Source: Anaeramoeba flamelloides
Taxonomy: Eukaryota > Metamonada > Anaeramoebidae
Assembly: GCA_027625915.1 (NCBI GenBank)
Contig: JANTQA010000023.1
Span: 16,430,001 to 16,494,000, forward strand
Reading direction: 5' to 3'
Length of the DNA: 64,000 bases
The notes beneath the pieces were generated by a model. It worked only from the letters and a program-made list of their open reading frames with translations, did no database searches and was not told the DNA's origin. Position numbers and translations under genes: made by a program. Shown piece after piece: positions 32,624 to 46,000 of this stretch (its first letter is position 1; each line of letters opens with the position of its first letter).

Positions 32624-32888
32624 TAAAGCGATAATAAATTTTGTTCTTTCTTATTTGATCTAGATCCTTTGTTTTTGTTGATTTTCGAAGAAAGCCAAAA
32701 AAAAAAAAAAAAAAGAAAGGATTTATAAAAAATGAAAAATATTTAAGGCAACAAAAAATATAACCAAAAAAAATTAGGGTGGACGGAAAGCTATTTGGTT
32801 GTTTGTTTCAATAAGAAACTCAATGGTTTAATTGAAATAATGTATTTTTAAATTGAAGTATTTTAAAAAGAAATAAAATATTTTAGAA

Positions 32889-33374
32889 TTACTGTAGTCA
32901 AAATAAAGCGTGCAAAAAAATTTAATACGTGTCTCAAAATAAAAAGAGTGTTTTTTTGTTATAAAAGATCTATACATCAACCGAACCAAGAAACTGATAA
33001 TAAATCCTAAAAGAATATGGTATTGATTTCTTAAAGTTCTATTATTTAAAAAAGAAAAGCTAAAAATGAAGGATCAAATTACAAAATTTATCTCAAAAAA
33101 TAAAGTAAATTTTTCAGAGATTTTTCTCAAAAACACAAAAAAATTTGAAAAAAAATGAGATTATTATGGAAAATTTTCAACTATTTGCATTCATAATTTA
33201 AATTTTACTAAAAATAACAAGACATTTACTTTCAAAATTGATTTGAACTTGAGTATACTATTTTGTAGCCGATTGGATGTTGCGTTAGTACAAGAAGAAA
33301 AAAAAAGCATGGATTATATTTTGAAACTCAGATTATAGTCTTTGAGCACGCCTTATTTTGATCGCTGTAGTAAA
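32889..33374. mobile_element. Inverted-repeat element with CAAAATAA-GCGTGC ends
   Basis: Left end TTACTGTAGTCAAAATAAAG followed by CGTGC. The complement of the right end reads TTTACTACAGCGATCAAAAT, then AAGGCGTGC. The arms continue imperfectly for about 55 bp. Length is about 485 bp and it is non-coding. No second copy was noticed in the window. Confidence 0.6.
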
Positions 33375-36300
33375 AAACTTTTTTTCTTAAAAATAGTTGA
33401 TAGATTTTTCTACTGCAGAAGTTACTAAACTCCAAACCTCTTATTTTTAAATTGGCTATATGGAAATTAAGGGGAATATTCAAACTGATTAAATCAACAC
33501 CTCTTGTCATTATTTCAAAATATTTCCATTACAATATTTTCAAAAAATTTATCCTTTTTTTGGAAAAAACAATGTTCCCCCAATTTCAAAAAAAAATTTA
33601 CTTTATGTTTATGATTTAAATAATTTTTCAAGCTATAACATATAGTTGTCAGTTTTCCATTTTATTAGAAATTTTGTCAATAATAATCCAATTATGAATA
33701 GAATTTTTTTTTAGATCAAAATGAAAAAAATATTCACCAATTTTAACTCCTAGAAAATATCCTTTAAAATCTAGATCAGAAAATTTAAATATTTTTGATT
33801 TATGCCATGTCAGACTAACATATGAATTGAACAATTAATAGGAATCACCAAATAATAATTTTTTATAATTTAATATCTTTAAATAGTTTTATTAGGATAA
33901 AGTTGAAGGAAATATACTTTATTAGAAATTTGTTAATCATTTTTGGAAATAACGTATATTATGTAGATACAAATAAATTTTTGGATTCAATTTTAATTCA
34001 CAAACTTCAAAAGTTCAATTTTTCATTAGAAATTATTAAAAAGTTGTAAATATGGTTAGTATTCCCATTGATTAATAACTTTTAATAAATTGATTTTTAA
34101 TCAAAGTTAAAATTCATATCCCTCTTTCTTTCATAAGTTTAAAAATACACTTGTTTTATTGTATCCTAAAAGACAATTTGAAGTCCGCCCAGCAAAAAAA
34201 ATATGATATCAATTAACCAATATTTTTTAAAAAATACTTCTTAATTGATAATCAACTGAATACTGTTACAATGTATGATTAGATATTATCTTTTAATATG
34301 TTCGAACCCTGTTGCAATAGAAAAATCTCAAAATTCATATCTTTATAGTTTGTTGAATTTCATTAAAATTCTATTAAATATTAAGCAAAGATATATTTAT
34401 TTTTGGAAATTTAGTATATTTTTTATTGAAAACCTTAGTTATTGATAAAGTTAACTCTTTCGTTTATAAATACAATGTTTTTAATTTTATGTTTTTTTTT
34501 TTTTTTGTATTCCACTAAAAATAATTCATCACAAACGTCTTGTATTATTATATACAATTTGTAATTCGATTTAATAACAAATAATTTTAAGTAATTCCGT
34601 CTATATATTACCAATCTTATTTAATGTTTATTTTTTTTTTTTAAATATAATTCTTTTTAATAAAGAATTTTTTTAAATTTAATAAATATTAATGAATAGA
34701 TTTTATTTTATTTTTTGAGATAATTCTATTAATTAAATAAGGAATGGATATCTTGAATATATTGAAAGGTATTAATATTGTTGAATTAAAGAAAGTTTAA
34801 ACCATTAAAATATTCAAACAATTTGATAATTTTTACTTATCAATGATATTTTAAAAACTCTTTTTCCAATAAAAGGGTGCACAAAATTTTAAGAATTATT
34901 CACAATTAAATCAAATTAATTGTAATATCATTCTAAAATGTAAGAAACTATTTAAAAAAAAAATAAAACACTCAACTGAATATCGAAGAATTATGAAAAC
35001 TATACAATTTAAATTAAATATTTTACAATTTGGTGTGCAACTTTTATTTTAAATGGGAAATCTCGTTTTGTAAATTGTAGGTAAAACAATTATAAAATCA
35101 ATAAAAACAGTTGAACAAAGTGAATTGGGGAAAAATTTCTTTACATTTTATTGATAACTCTTTAAATGTCAACCTTTTGTTCACTAAAGTATCATATTCA
35201 ATATCAATCCACAATCCATCTGGGTATTTTGTTGGATTTGTTTTTTTTTTTGATTTTTTTTCTTTTTTCTTTGTTTTTTACATCAATTCAATAATGTTTT
35301 TTCTCCCTCATATCTAGCTCTTTTAAAATCAAACTTAAAATGTTACCATTTTTTATACTGTAGATTATTTCTAAATTGATTTCTTCTTATCTTGTTTTTT
35401 TTTTTTTTTTTCATTTTCCAACCATCCATTATCCATAAATAAAAACAAAAAAATGAAAAAATGAATAATTAAAATGAAAATCACCAATAAGTAATAATCA
35501 AATTAACAATAAAATTCTATAGTACTGATAATTTTAGAGGTACTCTTTTGTTTTAAAAAGAGTCAAAGATAAAATTGGATTTTTCTAATAAAATTTTCAT
35601 GAACATATTTGGGATTTTGGTAATTTTGTCACCAATATTCAAAAATTAAAATTGTTTTTATTTCAAAAATGATTTGATTTGTTATAAACAGTTCTTGTAG
35701 GTAATCCCAAAAAAAATTTACTAAAAAAAAATTCTTAAAAAACTTTTGGATATTCTCAGATTTTTTGAATTCCAGAAAATGACTTTTAAAAAAAAAACAA
35801 TCAAAAAAAATATTTTACAATAAATTCGAATTTAATTGAAAATTTTTTGTTTACCTTTTATTCAATTAGGATTTATTTAATCTGTAAATCAATAATACTT
35901 TAATTAGTTCTATTGGCTAGGATTTGAATGTATTACTAATATTTAAAAATATTAACCAAATAAAATTTTATTTTAAAATTCCAGACTTTCCAATATAAAA
36001 CAAAAAATATATTTACACATTTTTCAAGAATTAACCTAATTGAATAAAAATTATTGGTTACTTTTTTAGTTTTATATGTGTTGAAAATATGACAAATTTT
36101 GATTTCTAAAAAATAGAATCTAATTAAAAAATTATTTAAATGAAGTTAATTCATTCATCTCATAAAATTAAAACAAAAATTACAAATAAAGAAAATTTTC
36201 AAGATCTTAACCAGATTTCATTTTTTTACAAAAAATGATCACCCAATAAAGAAGTATTAAGTATTCAAAATTAAAACTTTAACTTTATAAAAAAAAAAAA

Positions 36301-36949
36301 AAAAAGAAAAAAAGTAATGGGATTTATCATTTTTAAAATGATTTGATGACAAATCAATTCTTCATAATTCTCTAATTATTATTATCTCTGAAAACTAAAT
36401 TGTTAAAATTCAGATATTAATTAAATTTTATGGAAAATTAAACAATTTAATTTCACAATTCCTCTTTAAAAAATTACATAAAAATACAAAATAAATTCCT
36501 ATCAAATAACAAATTATATATTTTATTATATGATATTTTCAATGAATTATAATTTATTAATTCTAATTTAAAATTATATTGGCAATAAGATTAAGATTGT
36601 TATAATGATTCTTTCAGAAAAACTTTATTGAAAAAAATTTAAAAAAAAAAAAAAAAGAAATCTAAAAAAATTATTGATTTACATTATTTATTTTTTACAA
36701 AATTTATTTTAAAAGTCAAAATATTTGAATATTTATTCTTAAAATAATATTAAAATTTTACAAAAAAATTTCTTTATGAAATCAAAATGTCTGTTGGAAG
36801 TAAATTTTTCAAAAAAATAAAAAAAATTCGAGCTACATCAAAATATTAAAAAGAAAAATGATAAAAAGTTTTTTTAAAAAAATAAAGTTTTGAAAACTTT
36901 GAATTAAAGATTTCAAAATACAAATTTAAACTTAACATCCTTGTTAAAG

Positions 36950-36974
36950 TATATATATATATATATATATATAC
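36950..36974. repeat. (AT)n dinucleotide run
   Basis: About 12 AT units, 100 bp past the end of the kinase gene. Similar runs lie at 62503-62523 and 63943-63963. Confidence 0.95.
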
Positions 36975-37075
36975 TATGATAAAATTTAATTCAAATTCCA
37001 CCCTTATAAAATTACTTTAATAATTAAAGAAATAAAATAAACAAAAATTCAGAGTATAATATTCCTTTGTAAATA

Positions 37076-40000
37076 TTATTTTTTGTATTTTTTTTTATGC
37101 ATCGTTTTAATTTCATCACCGATTTTTGTTAGTCGTTTATATAAATGTTCGAAATTGGGTCTCTTTTTGGGCTCTTCATTCCAGCATTCTTTCATCAATT
37201 TAGCCAAACTCTTTGGACAGCTTTGTGGGATATTTGGCCTCGCCTGATTATTAACTATTGCTAAAGCTGTTTGAATGGGGTTTAAATCTTTGAAGGGCAA
37301 TTCTCTTGTTGTGATTTCCCAGAGTATTATTGAAAAGGAATACACATCAGACTTTTTAGTAATTTTTTCATTTTTCAACTTTTCTGGTGATAAAAAGACA
37401 GGCGATCCCATTCCGCGGTTGGTGATACTTGATGTTTTTTGTTTGACCAAGTCTAGCCCAAAATCTGAAATTTTTAAAGAAAGATCATTAGCGACCAAAA
37501 TATTTTCAGTTTTTAAATCGCCATGCAAAACGTTTTTATGATGCAAAAAATGCATCCCCTTGGCGATTTGGATTGCCCAATTGATTGCCAGATTCGCATC
37601 TATAACAAACTTTGGATCTCTTAAAACATTCCTTAACGTCTTTTTTGGTAAAAATTCATGAACAAGTGAAATATTTGGCTTTTCGAAGCATGCTCCTAAA
37701 AATTGGACAATGTTGGGGTGCCTCATTTCACTCATTATTGAAACTTCCCTTTTTAAGGTCTCCATAAATTGCTCATCAAAATCTTGAATAAATAACGTCT
37801 TTTGTGCTACATTGATTCCTAACCATTTACTCCTATAGACAACACCGATCGACCCCACACCTAAGATATTAATCCTATGTAATTTATCAACACTTATTTT
37901 CCATGAGATTTTTCTTTCTTTCGAGTTGGCATTAAATCCGCTTTTGAGATCCAAACTATATTTGTTTCGAGAGTGCGACTTTCTGGGACTTTGGCTTTTT
38001 TTACCTTTGTTTTTATTATTTATAACATTTGAAAAAGTTGAAGATTTTCCCATTTTATCTTTTTCTGTTGAATTATCTTTATTATTATTTTTAGATTTAG
38101 TGTGAGAATGCCTTCTCTTTTTGGAGTGTTTTTTATTTTGATTTTGTTTTGAAGATATTTTTTCTTCATTATCGTCAATATCCTGATTATCAATATCGTC
38201 GTTATCTCCACCTTCATCATCATTTTCATCATCATCATCGTCGTCGTCGTCGTCGTAGTCATCTTCATTACCACTATCCTCATCACCTTCGTCTACATCG
38301 TCATCGGAACCTTCATCGTTCCCATGATTATTCTCATTATTTTTTTTTGATTGGGCATTGTTTTGTTCTTCAATGTTATTTATTTCAGTTTTAATTCCTA
38401 TTTCGTCTTTTTTTTTTTGTTTTTCAGTTTCCAACACAGAACGATCCGATTTACTTCTTTTCTTATTTCTATGCTTCTTTTTCCTTTTATTTTTCTTTTT
38501 GCTTTTTTTTAATTGCTTTTTAATTATTTGATCATTATCGTCATCATTCTCTTCATTTTCTTGGTCATCATTATCTTTATTGTTGTAATTATTATCATTA
38601 TTATTTTGATTATCATTATTATTATAATTTTCGTTTTCAGAATTTGATTCTAGTTCAGAATTGTCTCCTTCAAGTCTTGATTTTTTTTTTTTTTTTTTTT
38701 TATCTTTATTTCTTTTCTTTTTCTTTTTATCTTCCTTGTCGACTAGTTCTTCGTCAGACTTTTGTTCTGAAAATGATTCTGATCTTGACCTTGATCCTGA
38801 TTCTGATCCTGATTTTCTTTCAAATCTTGACTCTGACCCTGACACTGGTTTCATTTCAAATCCAACTCCTGAAGCTGATCCTGATGAAATTGATTCATCA
38901 TTATCTGAATTACTTGTTGAAAAATCTTCATTTGTTTTTTTTTTTTTTGTTTTTCTTTTTTTTTTTTTGCTCGAGATATTATTTTTCGAATTGAGAATTT
39001 TTTTTTTGTCTTTTTGAGTTTTGTTTGTCCCAATGGGAAAATGTGTTTTTTTTTTTTGTAAAGTATAATTTTTGTTTTCCTTATTGCTTTTTTTTTTTCT
39101 TTGCTTTTTTACTTTTTTCTTTTTCCTTTCCAATTCTTTTTTCTTTTGAATTAATCCCTTTTGTAATTCAATGGAACTGGCAATTTGCAGTGAGGCGCCA
39201 GATCCGCCAGCAATAACTACCCGATCTTCGTCCCTTTTAATTCGAAAATATTTTGATGCTCTCCACCCTTTCCTATTTTGTAATACTGTGGGCTCAAACA
39301 TAACATCAACAACATAATCGTTCCCGCTTAGTCGAACAATATTCCAAACATGCCCTCCAATTTGTTCCGCTTCCTTATTTTTTGCGTAAACACCTCTAAC
39401 TAATTTACATGGGATTTTTAAATGCCTGTCCTTTTCAATAAAATTATGACAATCAGCTAAATATTTAAACATTATCGCTCGATGTCTACATAATCCAAAA
39501 TTTATATGCCCAACGGGGATTACATTTGACTCAAGTGATTCCTTTAATTCTCTAATATTATTTAAAGATAATTCTATGATTTTTGGATTGTGAGATCCAC
39601 CAAAGAAATCAGAGACAATTAGTGATAATAATAAAATACGATCTCTAACTTCACTAATTGAACATAATAAATAGACTGTGTTATTTCGAAACGTTTCTAA
39701 AGCTTTGTCAAGCTTGGCATTGATAACTAAAACTTCCCGATCATTACTAGAAATTGTTTTTTCTTCAAATTTTTCTAAAGATGAAAAGGTGCTTCCTCTT
39801 CCCCCATCATAAAATCCGTCAGTGATTATATCATTAAAATTTAATATGTTTTCTTCATAATATAATTTCGAGGTAATTTCTATTTTTTTTTTTATATTTG
39901 AAAATCAGCACAAAAAAAAAAAAAAAAAAAAAAAATTGGTTTTGAAAGAATTCATCAGTATTAATAATAGCGTAGTTTAATATAGAAAGTATATTTACCT

Positions 40001-43000
40001 GGATTTTTAATATAAGTTGTTGTAATTGTTTGATTAAATAGCATTTTAGTCTTTAAAGACTCTGAATTATATTGATTTTTTTTGTTTGTATTCCATTCAT
40101 CGCCTGAAGAGGTGTAAATTTCTTTAGAAAATCTTTTTGAGTAGTTATTTCGTTCCCTTCTTTTTATTTGCATATGGTTTATTCTTTCTTCACCTTGTTT
40201 CATTAATCCAATTGCGCCTTCTTCTTTTTTTACAAATTTATCAACATCATCACCAATACTTAACATTGAAAGATCATCATAAAAATTTTCACCTATTCCT
40301 AGCCCCCCAAATACAAATATCCGACCATCAACCAAATCCATGGAATGGCCAGAACGTGGACCTGGAGTTTTTCCTTTCACTTCTTGTTTTCTCCATCTCA
40401 TTTCCCCTTTTTTTAATTGATTTTTTTTTTTTTTTTTGAATTATATAAAACAAAAAGTTTTGAAATTTTACTTTTGTTTATTATTCATTAAAAATTATTT
40501 TGCTTTTTTTATTTAATTTTAAAGAGGAATTTTGAAATTAAATTTTAATTGTTCTTTTTCTCAGATTTTAATAAATATGTTAGTTTCAATAAAAGTGTTT
40601 GATTAAAATAATAATAACCAGATGATTGTCAATAGTTGATTTGTCATAAAAACTCTATTAAAAAATAATTGCGATCATTAAATTTTTTTTTCTTTTTTTT
40701 TTCAAAAGTTAAAATTTTAATTTTTATTTTATACTTCATTAATTCTTATGTAATCTTCAAAATAACAAAATAGCAATTTTTTTTTACTTCAATGATTCAT
40801 TTTTAAACTATTTGGATTCTTTTTCTTCAATTTTTGATATATAAGGAAAATATATTATATGTACTGAAAGGTTTAATTTTAAATTTAATTTTTTTTCAGT
40901 ATCTCATTTTTTTTAATAAAAATCAAAGACTTTTATTGATTCATTTAAATCAAATCTTCTTAATCTGCCCAAAAAAAAAAATTGGTATTACTTAATTTTC
41001 TTTTTAGCAAAACAAAAGCATTTTTGGCTATAAAATGTATTTTATAAAGTATGAAAAAGAAATATTTTATCTCGATTAAAACTTGACTTGAAAAATAATT
41101 TATTTCAATTCCAAAATTTCCTAGTTTATGGTAATTCCAAAGTTTGTCATTTTGAATGGAACCCTGTATCACAAATTTAGAATTAGTAAAATATCAAAGT
41201 GGCAAAATTGATTTGAGAAATAAAAATCAAAAAGTTATCAAAATCTGTTATTTGGATTTCTGTGATTTCTGTGATTTACCTTTTCAAAAAGAAATGATAA
41301 TATAAAAATATTCTTAATTCTTTTGAACTTTTAGAATAATAGATCTTTGATGTTTTTTTTTATTTTAAAGTTTAATTTGTCAAGACAAGCCAACTCGATT
41401 TAAGGTTTACAATCCCTGAAACTGGAAAAAAGATTATCTTGTATTGGGTGTGGCAACTTGCTATTTTGGTTCTTAGCTGATCGATCCACAGCTAAGTTTG
41501 GATCGTATAGGTTGTTGAAAAAGGCTATTTTTGTCATTTTATTTTTTTTTTTTCCGAAATCCAGATTGGTGAGTCTAAGATTAATTGATTGGAAGGTATT
41601 GAATTGAAAGTGTTAATTTTTGGGTTGTCAATTGAAATTATCATTTTCCTTTTACAGAATTAGGAGTAAATAAAAAAAATTTTTTTTACAAGCATCAAAT
41701 AATACAAAGCGTAAATAAAAATTTCAACATAGAAGACAAAAAACTCAATTACTAATTAAATATCTTCCAATCAATTAATCTTAGACTCACCAATCTGGAT
41801 TTCGGAAAAAAAAAAAATAAAATGACAAAAATAGCCTTTTTCAACAACCTATACGATCCAAACTTAGCTGTGGATCGATCAGCTAAGAACCAAAATAACA
41901 AGTTGGCACACCCAATACAAGATAATCTTTTTTCCAGTTTCAGGGATTGTAAACATTAAAAATGACAAAAATTTTTTTAAAAAATATTTTTTTTTCTTTT
42001 TCTTACCTGTGAAAACTTTGTATAGACTATAGTTTTTAAGATCTTAGTTTTGGTACTTTTGCAAATTTAATGTTCTAAATTCAAGTTAATTTATGAATGG
42101 GATTTTGTTGAATTTTCTCTAAAAAATAAATTAAAATTTCTAATACTATTTCTCTTTGATTTTAAACAAGAAAAATAAGATAATTTGAGAAGAGATCAAA
42201 AAAAAAGGATTCTAAATAAACTATTTTTCAGTCAAAGGGGCCCAGTTGTAATGGGTGAAATGCATGTGTTTAAAGGGTTTGCATAGATATTAGAAGAAAA
42301 ATTTTATTTTGGAAATTTTCAAAATTGAAATCATTTTTTCTGATTTTAGCACATTTTTGTTTTTTTTTTTCCGATTTTTTTTTAAAACGTCATTCAGTTG
42401 CAAAATTTTTTTTTATTGCAAGATAAATAGTCACTTGGTAAAAATGTGTTATTTTAAGTTTATTGAAACCATGGAAATGATTGTTGAGAAATCATATTGG
42501 TTTCTATTGGAATTTTATTCGATCTTTGATCTTGATATTTGTTTAATAAATTTGAAAAATTTACATTTCCTTTTTCAAATAGATATTACAAATACCAACA
42601 TACTTCGTTTAGGGAATTGGTTTCTAAAATAAAAGTATGGAAAATGAAGTGAAAATTGTTTCCTATTTATTATTCAAATACCAGTAGAAGTTCAAAACGA
42701 ACATTGTTGTTTTTCTCAATAGATCACCTAAGAATTTGAGTTTTTTGATTTTTAAGAAAATTTATTGATTAATTAGTTTCCTTTCAGGTATATATCAACA
42801 ATTCTTTGAGGTGTATTATTCTGCTTATTTCTTATTTTTTCTTCAAAGGTCAATTATATAAAATAATTGATATTTGAAAAAAATGTTGGGCCCCTTTGAC
42901 TGAAACAGAGTTTATTTCACATTTATTTACCATTTTATGTTTGAAGAAATGAAAACTGCTACTTTTGAATTTCTCATATTTTTTTCACTGATCAAGCCTT

Positions 43001-46000
43001 TTGCAACATTAACCATTATTATTATCTCTTTTGTTTTATATGGTAACCTCAAATAGAGAATCTATTGAAAGAATTTGTGAATGAGATTCAATTTAAACCT
43101 TAATATTTGAAGAAAACACTTTTTAAATTTTGAAAAGCAACATGTTTTAAATTATTCTGAGCAAAATTAAAATCAAGTTAGTTACAATTATATTACTTTT
43201 AGGATGATTTTATGAATTCTTCTTGCCTGTGATGCGACTTTTCTTTGAATATCAATACAAAAATAGGACAAAATATTTACTTTTCAAAATTTTTTACAAA
43301 AAAATTTAACAATTTAAAAAAATCATATTTAATAGATTCAGAAGATGAATAAACTGTTTCTGTCTAATTATTAAAAAATTTAAAAAAATTTATAATAATT
43401 TTGGAACCAAAAATTGAAATTAATTTTTTTTTTTCTTATTTTCGAAAACACTTTCTAATTTTTATATTATATTTTTTACTTTTAACATTTTTTTTTTTTT
43501 GAATTAAAAATTATAAGATCAGAAATAACATTTGTTTTATTATTATTTTTAAATATCATATTTAAGGGATTAAAAAAATGAATAAACCTTTTCTGGCTAA
43601 TTTCTCAAAAATATATATAAAAAAAAAAAAATACTGTTAGCATAATTAGTATTTTTTCAAAATTTCAAGATAATTTAATAATTAATAGATCTTCGTGTCA
43701 AGTATTAATAATTTGTTTTGTTCTTTGCTTTTTTTTTTTTTTTTTTGAGATTCATATCCCGTTATACTCCAATTTAGGTATATTGGATAAAATTAAGAAA
43801 ATTATACAGGGGATGGTTTTTTTATTAAAACAAAAGTAAAAGTAAAAAAGAATTCAGAATTTTTATTTTGTTATAATTTAAACTAAATAGATTTATTTCA
43901 AAATTGAAATTTAAAAGATCAATTTACATTTTTATTTTTTTTTTTAATGGACAACTTTCTCATTTTTAATGTTATATTTAATAAAAAAAAAAAAAATTTT
44001 TTTTGTAATTTTCTTATAAAAAAGTACGATAATTAGCATTATTATCTTTTTATATTTTTGATTTGATTTTATTTTCAGAGAAGTATTTTTAATTCCCTAT
44101 TTTTCTTTGATAGGAAAAATCAATAAAAAATATTTTTAAACTTTGAAAAAAATAAATAGAGAAAAATTTTCCATTTGATTAAAAATCAAAGTTTTCAAGT
44201 TATTCATCCGTGAAAATAATAAAAGTTTTTAGCAATGCTAAATAACTTTTAAATGAAAAAAATATCACTTTAATTCTACTATAATAATTGATTTTAGTTA
44301 TCACTTTATAATTTATTCCAAATAAATAAAGGAAATAATTTATTTGTTTAATTTATTTAATCTTGAATTAAATGTTAGATATTTATTTCTATTAAAATTA
44401 AATAAAAATGCCAGAAGTTTGTGTTCAATAAAGAAAAATTTGAGTTCATTTTTTGATAAAGTATTGAATTTACTAATCTCAAAAATATTTAAAAAATAAG
44501 TATGAAATTGATATTTTTATTATTATTATTATTATTTTTCACAAGGAATATCTTATTTTTGATACTAGAACATATTTCACAAAACTTTTTATTATCTTTT
44601 GAAACAAAAAATTTTTTGTTTTTTGCTGTTAGATTTTTATTTAAAAAAATCTAATTTTCTTTTTTTTTATTTCGAAGGGAGGAAATTAATTTACTCTTAC
44701 AGCCGTTAGGTTTTCCAGAATTCAAAAGAATCGAGTAAAATCTTAGATTTAACTCAATTCTTTTAAATTCTGGAAAACCGCCGTTAGGTTTTTTTTATTT
44801 TTAGAAATGTAAAGAAAATTTATTTAATTTTCTTTTCATTTAAAAAATTAAAAAAAAACTAGGCACTCTACGGCACTTGCCTTTAGCTTTTTTTTAATTT
44901 GAGAAATAAACCGAAAATTTATTTAATTTTCAGTTTATTTCTCAAATTAAAAAAAATCTTCGTTAGGTTTTCTTGAGTTTTCTGTTTATTTAGAAAATCG
45001 ATTGATTTTCGTTAGGTTTTTTTGAGTTTTCTATTAATTTGTGAAGTGTTCTAGGTTTTTTTGAGGTTTTCTATTTTAATCGAAAATGAAATGATTTTTT
45101 TTTAGGTTCAACTTGTTTCTACATGAAAATTTAAAGATCTTTTCTTTTAAATTGAACTGGCGAAAAATATTTAAATTACAAAATTCATCGTTTTAATATT
45201 CTACTAAGAAACTAAAGATACTAATTCTTCCAATTTTTTTTTAGAAGAATTAAAAAACAAAAAAAAAAAAAAAAAGGTTATTATTTACTTGGATCCATTG
45301 TCCATAGATCTTTTAAAAAATTTTCACCGCCACTTGAACCTCCCCATAATAAAATTCTACCATCCCCAATTTCAATCGTTGTATGGCCATCTCTTGCCAT
45401 TGGTCTTTGTCTGCCTCTAATTTCTGGTAATATCCATTTTTGTGTGTGAACATCTAAAATATGAACCTCAGAAAAATATTGATCAAAATTATGCCCACCA
45501 AATAATAAATATTGATCTCTTCCAATACATGTTAAAGTATGTTTATCTCGACTTTTTGGTACATCGCCAGTGCATTCAATTTCTTTCCAATTCATTGTTT
45601 CTATAAATGTAATATTTTACAAATAAGAAATTTAAAATTATTAATTATTAATTAAAATTTATATGAATAATTTTTTGAAAGTAAGAAATGGGTTGATACA
45701 AACTAAAATTCTGAATTTAGAGAAGTTACAAATTTAGTCTCTTCAAAATTCTCGCTTTAACAGATAAAGTGATTTTTTTTAAAAAAAAAATCTATGTCAC
45801 TTAACAATGAACTAATTAGTTGATCAGAATTTTCGACATAATTAAAACGATTAAAAGTGTAATAATATTCCACAATTTCCTTAAATTTGGAAATAATTTT
45901 GGTTTTTGAAATATTTTTCTCATTTTTTTTTGTTTTTGTTTTTTTTTGTTTTTGTTTTTTTTGTTTTTTTTGTTTTTTTTGAATTACTTAATAGTTTCGT

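Larger units (their letters stand above)
32624..37075. other. Intergenic stretch between importin alpha and the Kelch-kinase gene
   Basis: Upstream of the importin start codon (minus strand) and downstream of the kinase stop. One inverted-repeat element (32889-33374) and an AT dinucleotide run (36950-36974) are visible. From 33400 to 36900 I see only A/T-rich sequence with poly-A and poly-T runs; short open frames there (33649-33834, 35111-35317) lack support. Confidence 0.6.
40407..45288 (-). other. Giant intron (4.9 kb) of the Kelch-kinase gene
   Basis: Donor GTAAAT after ..GATCCAA, acceptor AAAAAG before GGGAAATGAG; the joined text WTMDP-REMRW matches the end of one Kelch motif and the start of the next. 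It contains the 552-bp TTAA palindrome, the TA-flanked element 42219-42912 and the hairpin chain 44699-45115. Between 42920 and 44690 there is only A/T-rich sequence, apart from a piece near 44100-44215 that resembles 611-830. Confidence 0.88.

Noticed and set aside
38661-39017. Plus-strand frames of 116-118 residues over the kinase spacer
   Set aside because: Shadows of the Lys/Ser/Asp-rich spacer; no family match and strong sense-strand coding.
42309-42632. 107-residue frame as a transposase
   Set aside because: Lies in a MITE-sized element and shows no DDE-type motifs or helix-turn-helix; hydrophobic low-complexity text.
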